64,000 bases of DNA. Origin: Cladopsammia gracilis. Lineage: Eukaryota > Cnidaria > Anthozoa > Scleractinia > Dendrophylliidae. The stretch is taken from assembly GCA_022457155.1 (NCBI GenBank), contig JAJGOT010000123.1:1072501-1136500 (forward strand), given 5' to 3'. The position numbers and the translations under genes are program-made. The notes below the pieces were generated by a model. That model ran no database searches, had not been told where the DNA came from, and worked only from the letters and a program-made list of their open reading frames with translations. Position 1 is the first letter of the stretch. Each line of letters opens with the position of its first letter. Shown one piece after another: positions 45,501-55,600 of this stretch.

Positions 45501-48500
45501 GAGTTTGAATGTCCATTTATTCTAAAAATGAAGCGCATTTTTAAATGAGATAATGAGTTGGCCCACCTTTGCTTCGGATTTGCATTACAGCGCTTTGTGA
45601 TTGGATGGATAAAAAATTGGCGCCATTTTCTCAACCAATCAGAGGTAAGTCCAAAACCAATCGTTTTCCCGCGCTTAGTGCCTACCTGTATTTGCTTCGA
45701 GTTCTAATTGGTTCATTGCATTACCTGCGTCTGCTGTGATTGGCCAGTGACTACTTTGGTTTTGCTTTTTTGACTGGAGCGGTTTTTAAATGTGTCGAAA
45801 GTAATTTCGCAATTGCTTTGGTTTTGCATTGCTGCGCTTTGTGATTGGCTAAAAAATATCGCGCCACTTTATCAACCAATCAGAAGTAAAACCAAAACCA
45901 ATCGTGACTTGCTCGCACGCTTTTTCCCGCGCTTGGCGCCGGCTACATGTATTTGCTTCGAGTTCTCATTGGTTCATTGGATTGTCTGCGTCTGTTGTGA
46001 TTGGCCAGAATAATTACTTTGGTTTTGGTTTTATGGCACTTGTTTGAAAAGCGCTCTATATTTTCGTGTACTATATTTTCATGTACTCAACCCTAATACC
46101 AAAATTCAAGAAAAATCCCAAATTTATAAAATATTGAAAAACAAATGGTACCACGCAAAAGTACTACTGAAGAGGTTTCATTTGAATGGTCACACCATAG
46201 GTTTTCATCCACAGACTCAATAGTTAGAACTACACAACAAGTCTCCATAATTGACTCTGGAAAGGGTTAAGCACATGCCATATACATTGCTAATGTGATT
46301 GGTTCATCGGATTGGCTTAAAAATCTCGCGTCACTTTGTCAACCAATCACGACTTGCACACACGCGTTTTCCCGCGCTTGGCGCCGGCTACATGCATTTG
46401 CTTGGAGTTCTGATTGGTTCATTGGATTGTCCGCGTCTGTTGTGATTGGTCAGAGTAATGACTTTGTTTTTGGTTTCACGAAACTCAAGTGAAAGTTGTT
46501 CTATCAATTGAAAACTCTTCTAACAATGATATTGGCTAGTCACTAACCTGGACATAGTCGTGATGTGGTTCATAATGCCCTCCGATGCCATAATTAGCCA
46601 CCTTAGAGATAATAATATTAATAATAACATTTAACATTTATCGTACGCAGGTTTCAGACCTAATGCTCACCTGCGCATAACAGTAATGAATGAGTAAACC
46701 TCAATAGTTAACCTGCGCAGTTAACCTCGCGTACCATTATCTACATAGCCTCGGAGTCGTAATCGGCGTCGTAAGAGCGCTTTAAGTGGAGTCGTAAGCT
46801 CGACGGGCTCGGAGTCGAAGAATCAAAAGGTTTCCATTTTTTCCGCGATAGCGCTTATGACTCCGTCAATAACGACCTTTTGAAAAATAGATTGTCGGAG
46901 GGTTGTGTCTAAATCATACCGTCCAGAAGGACGTCGGACACCTTATTGAGACTTTTAAAACGTAATGTCGACACTAGTCCTAAATTTAACTATATAAACT
47001 GCTACCCCAAACCTCAACTGAAAGCTAACCAGTTACTGCGTTATATAAGTCTCAATAACGTGTCCGACGTCCTTCTGGACGGTATGATTTGGGCTTGACC
47101 GGGTAGCAGTTTATATAGTTAAATTTAGGACTAAGCAACCCGAGAAGCTAGCTGGTACAGAGGTACAGTAGGCTATGTAAGCCTAAGCTTAGCTGAGGTC
47201 ACAGGTTCAATCCTGAGTGGGGATTTTAGATTTTCTTTTTTACACTTAAAAATTTTATTAAAAATAAAATTCTAAGTGTCGACATTACGTTATATAAGTC
47301 TCAATAAGGTGTCCGACGTCCTTCTGGACGGTATGATTTAGACAAAATCCTGCTACCCCAAACCTCAACTGAAAGCTAACCAGTTACTGCGTTATGTAAG
47401 TCTCAATAAGGTGTCCGACGTCCTTCTGGACGGTATGATTTGGGCTTGACCTTGTCGGAGTCGCAAGCAGAAGCGGAAGAATTAACCAATCACAATGCCC
47501 ATTCCCAGGCCCTCCGAGTGCAGCTTTCGACCAAATCAAAAGCGCAGTCGGAAACTCTGGTTACGACTCCGTTGTTTGATTTTCACTAGATACGTTTCCG
47601 ATTACGACTCCGACTCCGTTGCAGTAGTGGTTCAGTGTACGCAGCAGTTCAAGGGAAAAGCCTGTATAGCACACCGGAGAAAACCCTAGGGGTATCGATA
47701 ACCCCAGGGATAATAATGCTCTACCGCTTATCTGAAGCGATTCGGCGTGCGCGTGTTATAACGCTTACCTGGAGCGTTATAACATTCAGCGTGCGCATGT
47801 GCAAGGGAAAACTTGTATGGCACCGGAGAGTACCCTAGGGGTATTGATAACCCGAGGGATAATAGTGTTCTACCGCTTACCTGTAGTGGTTCGGCGTGCG
47901 CAGGATCTAGAGATAGCCCTGTGATTGTTTGGATCCTTTGACTTATTCTGTCAATTATTGGAGAAAAGCTGTCTTCCAGCCACGCACTGAAAAAAATAAT
48001 AAACCGAGAAAAAAAAAATCTTAACTTTGTACCTTCTAAGAGCGCTACTGTTACTAATGTGTCAAGTTCTGAAAGCGCACTTGGTAAAAATTAAAGAAAA
48101 AAAGAGAGTGATCTCAAAACAGCTACATTTATTCTATTCAAGGGAGATGCTATCACCCTCCCATTCCCCTATATGATTTCCCTAGTAATTTACCCCAGGG
48201 GTCTTTATCCTTACCTCTGGCTTATTCTATATTTTGTAGCATGCTGATTCCCGCTGGTCGTATTTGCGACAACGGCTCTTTTGAGCTACAAAGGAAAAAA
48301 TAAAATGAAACGAAAACGTACGGACAAACACGTTACACGTGGATCAGGGTATGGATTGAAGGTGTAGACAGACGACACATTATTACGCGCAGTTAACTAG
48401 ACTGCGTGGCAGGCGCGAGAAAAGGGAGGGAAAGGGATGATTTTTGGCACGCGCGAAGGGAGGCGGGAAGTCCACCCTCCCTTCGCGTTACGCGCGCGCC

Positions 48501-51500
48501 CAAAATCCTCCCCTCGAACCTCTCCCATTTCTAGCAACCGCCACGCAGGCTAGCAGTGTAACTTGCAGGCTCGGAAGCTTGGCAGCGTGTATTTACAATA
48601 AATGTTGAGCCACGCAGCACTAAAATTTACCACAGAGTGTTATGATAAGTTTGTTATCCTGTGCAGTTGTTGTTATCACGTGATCTGTTTGATCACAGAT
48701 CACATGTCTTGTAAAAGTACTGGAAGAATAAACTCTTGGTGAATACACGCGTGTATTTCTTTACTCATAACACAGAGTTCATTCTCTGATTTTCCACTAG
48801 CCTGTATTCACCTCTGAATTCTAATCGAATGAAGCTAATATCTTTTTAAGGCCGGCAGTCGGAGTTGGCGTATGTTTAAGACATTTCCAACAAGAAAAAA
48901 AATTACACCGTAGCTTTTAGTAGAAACTATCCTACAAAATTCTAATAGTCGAACTGTTGCAACATTGTAGTATTTAGTCTACAAAGTCATCAGTTGAAGC
49001 AGGAGTTTCTCTGGATGAGCAAAAGCAGTTTGTCGGTTTAAAAATGTTTTTCGGGACCTTTTGAGTCGATAGTCCCGATAAAGTCCCGGAAGGCTTCCGC
49101 ACAATGTTTACATTAAAGATCCAAATTTGGTTGGTTTTGAAAGCTAAGCAATAAAAATCTAGGTTGACGAAACAAGTAAGGCTGGTTTGAATGCTTAAAA
49201 CTACACCACTTTTCTATATATTCTGATTTTAAAATATAGCTCCGTACCCGGAAAGTTATCAGGACTTTTGAGAGACCAGTTTCAGAGGAAGCTCACAGTA
49301 CGATCAACCTACTGACCTGCGGTCTTGCTATTTTTATCACGTGATTGATTTCCTTGTCCGTGATGATGTCATGAAGTAGGTAGAGATCTGGGTCCAAGTT
49401 CAACATCTCCACTTTGACCGGCTTCAGCAGCATTGTGGGAAGGTTTTTGTTGTAATAGCAGGTAAGCTTATCTCTTTCTCGTTGGCTCTGTTACAAAGAA
49501 AAAGTTTACATTCCTTGCATATCATATGGATTCTAAATAAGATTCAGATTCATCGCAGCAGAAGCAGGAACCTTTCTTTTTCCAAGCGTGATGTTGTACA
49601 TTCACTCCTGCCCGATTCTGATTAAAAATTCATGAGACCTTGGGTGCTTACCATTAAGCCAAGAAAACCGGTATTTTCGGTTGGAAAGTAAATGGTACGG
49701 TTGATTTTCCGAGAATTCCGGTTGGAACAAGTGGACAACCTTCAGAGGTTGTCCCGCGATTCCGGTTGGGACGATTCGACTGGAATTTTCCTTACCATTT
49801 GCGAAAAAATTCACATCGTTAAATCGAGTTAACGGTCTGGGTACCAGGAGGGAGAAACGGAAAATTTAAATGGTAAGTGCAATATCGTCGGTTGGTCAGT
49901 AAATTTGGAAAATCGCTTACCATTATGTAACGGTCATCCCAACCGGTTTTTTCCTACAAATGGTAAGCACGCCTTGTTTACGTCAACAAATAGATGTTTT
50001 AGTGACTTACCTTTCTAGATTCTCCCCGGCATAACCTCTCATAGGTAAATATTATGTCGTCCTTTTTCTTGTTCTTGCTGTTGGAGGTCTTCTTTGGTAA
50101 AGAAACATTTTCTGTGTCGCGATTCAACTGCTCTTTCCTGAAGTGTTCTAGGTTGGTTTTCGCTTGTTCACTCTTTGGATCTGCATAAAACAACTAGAGG
50201 AGCTTAAAGCCCGGACATATGAAACAACATTGCACGCAATTTTTAAAAGGCAGGGAAAATTTTTGCGCGCAACATTGTGCGAACAAGTATGAGATGAAAC
50301 GATGAAGTAGTATCGGGGATTGGACGACAAAGCTTTCGTAAAGACCGGTAGAAGCAACTAAATGTAGTCTTCACTACAGAGGGTCTGTCCTCTGGAACAA
50401 AATCCCTGCAGAAGCAAGAGATCATGCTAGTCTGAATGCTTTTAAGGCCAGTCTGTCAAATAAAATACTTTGTAATAGGTAGAGTTAAATAAGATTAAAT
50501 TAAATTTATTATATAAGGTTAGATTTAGGTTTATGATAATTAGTTATATTTTGATAAATAATTTTTTACATAGATAGTTTGTAATTATAATGTATAAGGT
50601 AGTTTTTAAACGTTTTAACATTATTGTATGTAGTAGTGCACGGCTCACTGGAAGAGCATTTTTAAATGAAAGTGATCCCGTGTTTTTAAATAAAGATGAT
50701 GATGATGATGATGATGATGAAATAAACGGGAATGCAAACTCTCTGAGGGTGCGCGTGAGTCAGTGAGAGTCCCTCAGAGTTGAGGTCAAATGAGAGAGAG
50801 GACAGTGGTGAATCTAAAGGGGCCCTGGCTATTCCACCTTATCTTGCCTCCCTTCCCCCTGATTTACGCCCCCCCCCCCCCCGCCCCCTCCTCCCTCCTT
50901 ACGATGGAGTCTGGATCCACCACTCTTCGAGAGCGCACGAGAGTCACCAAGAGCACACGAGAGCGAGCCGAGAGCATACGAGAGTTGCCGACAGCGCACA
51001 GGAGTCGCCAAGAGCGCACGAGAGTCTCCGAGAGCGCGTGAGAGTCGCTGGGAGCGTATGAGAATATCGGACCAAACGAGAGCGAGAGTTTAACAAATGT
51101 CGTTCTCGTTTGGCCTGCTCTTAACACCGATCCCTCAACATGCATCAAGCTTTACCGTTCTCCAGAATATCCTTTGTGTGCATAATGGCATCGTCAAGAC
51201 GCCCAACCTGTAAAAATACAAGATGCAAATGATATGATTTAGAGATATTCACTAGAATTTAATGCGCGTTAAAGAATGTGGGCGCTGGAGAAATAAATTC
51301 GGTAAGACGCCTGCGCAGTACCCGACAACAAAATTGGCAATTGACAAAAAGTACAAGAGAAGGAACATATTTTTAACAAAAAGCTTACGTAAGAACGGTA
51401 CTAAAGATAAATCTACTGCGTCGAATATCCATGCAAACTGAAGCTATGAGCTTAGTCAGTTGCTACTGCATTTCTTGCAATGTTTTCGGACAAGCTTCAA

Positions 51501-51951
51501 AGCCCACTACAAGGCAATGCAAACTGAAAGTGGTGTTAACATTTTGGGTTAGGCCGTTGTTTACTACCGGAGTTGACTAAGTTCACTAGAGTTCACTAAT
51601 TTCTATCCCAAAAATCAACCTGATACTCAGCCCACGACAAATATTCCAAGGCATCAATTTTTGTCAATGCACCGCTGTATTTGTAAGGCGGGCTCATTCG
51701 CTTTAGGGCTTCCCTCATCCACTCGATGACATCCTCGTAATATTCCTGCGAATGACTGACCACACCCAGTTCATAGCACTCATCCGCGCCAAGTCCCGCG
51801 CTGGATTTCCCGGCATGCAATTCACCGTCAGCGATTGCGCGTGCGCTGAGGTTGTAAACATCTTGAATGCGCAGAATCGCGGAAATGCTTCCAATGAAGT
51901 CTTGCGGCGTTGGAAATGCTGGGCGATTGAGGTTAAGTTCCCATTGAAGAT
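42582..51951 (-). CDS. P4HA: Prolyl 4-hydroxylase alpha subunit, 5'-incomplete, 11 exons
   Basis: Exons in transcript order: 51620-51951, 51156-51207, 50011-50180, 49317-49487, 48215-48285, 47881-47986, 46548-46601, 45252-45314, 44492-44560, 43142-43238 and 42582-42643 (TGA). All junctions are GT-AG and in phase, giving 415 codons. The first exon found holds the end of the N-terminal domain and the TPR-like peptide-substrate-binding domain (AILRIQDVYNL, DECYELGVVSHS). The catalytic 2-oxoglutarate/Fe(II) dioxygenase domain follows: iron ligands His and Asp in HYEPHHDY, the distal His in TWHAACPV, and the 2-oxoglutarate lysine in VGSKWVANKW. The enzyme hydroxylates collagen prolines in the ER together with protein disulfide isomerase. 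About 100-120 N-terminal residues with the signal peptide are absent; the first exon starts mid-codon, so at least one upstream exon must exist. Immediately upstream lies the integrated viral element. Confidence 0.93.
43873..44102. mobile_element. MITE with GAACTTTAGAT ends in P4HA intron
   Basis: Inverted ends with GAGTACGAGTACGA-type internal repeats on each side. Confidence 0.6.
44271..44451. mobile_element. MITE with AATAGAGCGTTTTCA ends in P4HA intron
   Basis: Right end TGAAAACGCTCTATT; inner GGCCATATTGG / CCAATATGGCC pairs. Confidence 0.7.
44721..45049. mobile_element. CGTCCAGAAGGACG element with tRNA-like core
   Basis: Inverted ends AAATCATACCATCCAGAAGG / GGACGGTATGATTT enclose, on the minus strand, a tRNA-like segment with GGTTCAATCC as B box. 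Confidence 0.65.
46911..47446. mobile_element. Composite of several CGTCCAGAAGGACG element copies
   Basis: Three further partial copies of the 44721-45049 family are joined, one with the tRNA-like core on the plus strand (47140-47230). Confidence 0.6.
47635..47902. repeat. Degenerate tandem duplication covering a P4HA exon end
   Basis: 47635-47752 and 47789-47902 align. The second unit contains the last bases and the donor of the P4HA exon 47881-47986. The first is an intronic copy in which the donor GT reads AT. Confidence 0.7.
48397..48553. mobile_element. MITE with CTAGACTGCGTGGC / GCCACGCAGGCTAG ends
   Basis: GC-rich inverted arms around GCGCGAAGGGAGG / CCTCCCTTCGCG. Confidence 0.65.
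49642..49973. mobile_element. DNA element with GTGCTTACCATT ends
   Basis: Left GGGTGCTTACCATT, right AATGGTAAGCACGCC; additional AATGGTAAG copies inside. Confidence 0.6.
50695..50720. repeat. (GAT)n microsatellite
   Basis: About 9 GAT units. Confidence 0.9.
50925..51080. repeat. ~20-bp minisatellite (GAGAGCGCACGAGAGTC)
   Basis: Seven degenerate units in a P4HA intron. Overlapping open frames arise from the repeat. Confidence 0.75.
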
Positions 51952-52189
51952 CTGAAAAAGGAGGATTCAACTTAAGAATAATGCCTGTTCAGTAAGGAAC
52001 AACTATCCACTTTGCCTGCGTAGCTGGCCTTTTTTATGGCGCGTGCGATGCCGAAATTCGCGAGCGGCGAAGCAGATTCAAGTTATTAAGTGCTTCCAGG
52101 GAAAAGTCATCGATATTTATTGGGATGATTAACCTCTGTGCTGCAAGAAGAGCGATTCTGGTGCAGACAGAAAACGAAGGGTTAAAGTC

Positions 52190-52560
52190 ACATTTCCACC
52201 TCAGTAGATAGGAAATGCGGGTTTCAGCTCACAGCAGAAATACGCCCAAAAATTTACCCACCAATTCAACACATTCTCGGTTTCAGCTCACGTAACATCA
52301 ATCACCCCAAAAAACCCCACACGTTTCACTTCTAATTTTTTCCCATGATTTCTCACACAACTTCACTTCTTCTTCTTTCCACACAACTTCCATTCCCTCA
52401 ATTGTTCACAAACATTTCAAAGTTCCACTTCCACTCTTCTCCTACAATTCCCCACAATTCTACCAATTGCAACATGTTTCACCCATTACAACATGTTTTT
52501 AATCAATTCGAACACGTTTGAATTAGGGGGCCTCGGATTGCACCAGAACCGGTGATTATT
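52190..52560. repeat. G-poor left leader of the viral element, candidate terminal repeat
   Basis: The plus strand from about 52260 to 52510 is dominated by C, A and T with very few G. GGTTTCAGCTCAC occurs twice (52220-52232, 52279-52291), and related CAACATGTTT / GAACACGTTT boxes occur at 52470-52520. No coding signal is seen. The region may contain the terminal inverted repeat, but the partner copy is not in the window. Confidence 0.45.
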
Positions 52561-52575
52561 ATCTACTATTAAGGT

Positions 52576-52670
52576 GAAAAATCTATTCCGGAAAATCCAC
52601 TCCGGGAAAATAATTTTAAATCCACTCCGGAAAATAATTTTGAAAATCTATTCCGGAAAATCTATTCCTC
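52576..52670. repeat. CCGGAA-type short repeat array next to polB stop
   Basis: Four to five copies of TCTATTCCGGAAAA or TCCACTCCGGAAAATAATTT follow each other and end at the polymerase stop codon. They may belong to the terminal repeat or be transcript-end signals. Confidence 0.6.
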
Positions 52671-55600
52671 TTCCTGCACCACATATCTTGGCCATCCTTT
52701 CAAAATTTTCATTCCCATTCCCAACAGAACATCTTCTTTCACATGAAATTTGTTCTCCAGAATGAACAACTCAACACGTTCTCCGAATTTCTCCTTCTTT
52801 TTCAGAAAGCGAACAATTTGTTTTCGTTTCTTCTCCAGCCGCTCTGCTTTAAGATCTTCTTCCGTTCTTCCCATTTTCAATTCAATCTTTTCTTTTTCAA
52901 CTTCCACTTCCACTTCCACTTCCACTTCCTCCACTTCGTTCGCTTCTTCCCCAAGTCTCCAATGCCCCCAAGCCAATGTGCTAATTCCATCTTCTCTCAC
53001 ATATCGTTTGTCGTCACCAGCACTCAAAGCTGTCTTGTTAATTCTCTGGGTGAAGATCTCATGTTTTGAACTTCTTATGCAATTCATAATCCTCATCTGT
53101 GGGTTCTTCGTTTCCAAGCAGTCAACATAGTCTTCATGAGTGATTCGCTTTTTCACAACTCGTTTCTTCACACCCTTACATTTCTTTGTCCCACCCCCAC
53201 CATGCACTTTGAAGGAATAGCACTTTGCTCTCAATCCCACAAACTCTTCAATCACTCCCCCACAAGCTTCATCTTTCATCAAACCCAATACTTTCTTGTT
53301 CATTCGCTTTATCGTTCCATCAACAACTCTGGGATGTGTTTCAGCAAACTCTGACGTGTCAAAGTGCTTTGGCACATCCTTTGCTATATCCACAAACAAG
53401 TCATCTGTTTCAATTTCATATAGCAACGAATCCGTATCTGTGAAACACAGTTGAGCTTTCTCCCATTTCTTCTTAACGTAACTGTAATGGAAGTCATACA
53501 TTAAACTCTTTGAAACATCCAATATCGCTTGTCCCACATAAACTGGCTTATCAAATGTCATCTTAGTCCGTTTCATATGAACTCCCACAAGATTTTCATC
53601 AAAGATGGTGAAATGCTCAAAGTTTGGTTTAGCCACCAACTTGCAGAATTTATGTCCCTGGCACACCAGTCGCACATCTTTTCTTTTCCTGATGTTCTCC
53701 ATAGTTTTCCCAAAGACTGCATTGTTCATCAACTTGAAGAAATCTTTCTCAAATGCATTTTTGGACTGTTGCCGTAGTATGACATTCTTGTCAATGAATG
53801 ACTTCAACCAGCACTCTTCCCGGAACTTAACTCCTCTTCTTACTTTCTTCAACACACATCCCAACTCCAAAGCTTGTTTCAGAAGTCTTTGATGCACAAC
53901 CATTTTCCGCTTATTCCTCAAGTTGGGAATTAGTTTCTCCACCTTTCCCATCATCAGTCGTTCTGGAAGCGGTGGGAAATCATTGAAATGGTCATGCAAC
54001 TCTTTGGGGATATCCACATCCACTTCCAGTACGCAACTTTCATCGCTCCATCTTTCCAATTCATCTTCAGTCATCCACTGGAAGCTCCCAACTGGCAATG
54101 GATTTGACATGGCCCATGCATATAGTCCATTCGCGTCCCAATAAGCTAGATACTTTGATGGCTGATTTTCATCGAAGTCATCTCCCATGAACTTGTTGTT
54201 GGCCTTTGCCTTTCGATGGAAGATCGTTGAAACTCCTCCTCGAATTCCTCGTTCGAAGAAAAGCAGCATTTCTGGGTCGGTCAACAGTTCCAATTCCACT
54301 CCACTTTCTTTCAATGCTGCATCCCATGCCAAACCAGGGGAAGTGAAAAACCAAGCTGGATCCAAGTTATAATGAGTCCGGCACACCTTTCTGAACCTTT
54401 GAAACACATCCGTTAATAGAGTGACATCTGACATTAAATAGGCATCATGGAAATCGCCCAAGTTCTTCATCTTCATCTTTTTCCAAACTAACTTTGCATA
54501 TAGATAGTCCTTATCACTAACTCCTTCATCATTCAAAGCTGAATAGAAAGCCTCCTTGTTAGGGAGATTCTCTATTTTGAACTTATTAACTGAATCCAAC
54601 CACTCATAGGGGAAGATTCCTTTTCGTTTGAACCACTCCCACTGTTCACCAAATACCTTTCGAGTTTCCTTGAAATCTTCATCCTCTAAATTCTTCACTA
54701 GGTTTTCCAAAGGAGCAGCCATGAATGCTACTGAGTCTAGAAAGCGAATTTCATGCCATAACTTTTTCCCATTCACTTCCCCCACTTCTATCTTTTTGGA
54801 GAAGGAAATGTACTTCTCTTCATTATTTGGGAGGCAAGTGATATCTCCTGGCGTCAACCCCAAGCTTTTCACAATGAAGTGCGCGTCATATCCTTTCAGG
54901 TTATGGAAAAACACCGGAGTGAATTTTGGCTTTCTGAAATTCAGATTGCATGATTCATGAGCTGCTCCTCTGAATTTCCCAGTGAAGTGGCAGTGGTCTC
55001 GAACTCGTTCATCATCTACTGTAAATTCTTTTTCACAGATCCAACAACACGTTGCTTCCTCAAACTGTTTTCGTTCTTTTCTCCCAAATTCCATCCTCTT
55101 AGGGAATTTCACCTCCTCTTGGATACCTAACACAAACTGGGTTAATTCCTCAACAAACTTCTTCCCAACATCTTCTTCATTACTTTCAGCTCGGTACAAG
55201 ACGGGGTCTCTCTTCACAAAGTCCGACGCTAAATGAAATGCAAATGAACAAGCCACATGTTTTTGGAACTTTTCAGTGAAAGAGTTCTCACCTGGCGGCT
55301 GCACTGATGAGATTGACAGCTGCTTTGCTTCAAAGTCAGCAAAGATCACAAATGGAAATTCCATCTTCCTGTTGTAGTTTTTGAACTTCACCACACTCCC
55401 TTCATTTGGCATGACAATTTTCACTGCTTCAAACTGGGAGCAAGACTCTTCATGCCGCTTCAACTTTTCATCATCAGGAAAGTGGTTCAAGCATCTCCGA
55501 CAAAACACAACTGCACCCTTGTGTTGCGACACTTGCTTTCCTAAAAGCCGGCTGAGGCTGGTGATCAAGCAATAATGAGTTTTCTCCAGTTCATCCTCAT

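Noticed and set aside
50780..51061. Overlapping Arg/Glu/His-rich ORFs
   Set aside because: Created by the degenerate ~20-bp minisatellite inside a P4HA intron.
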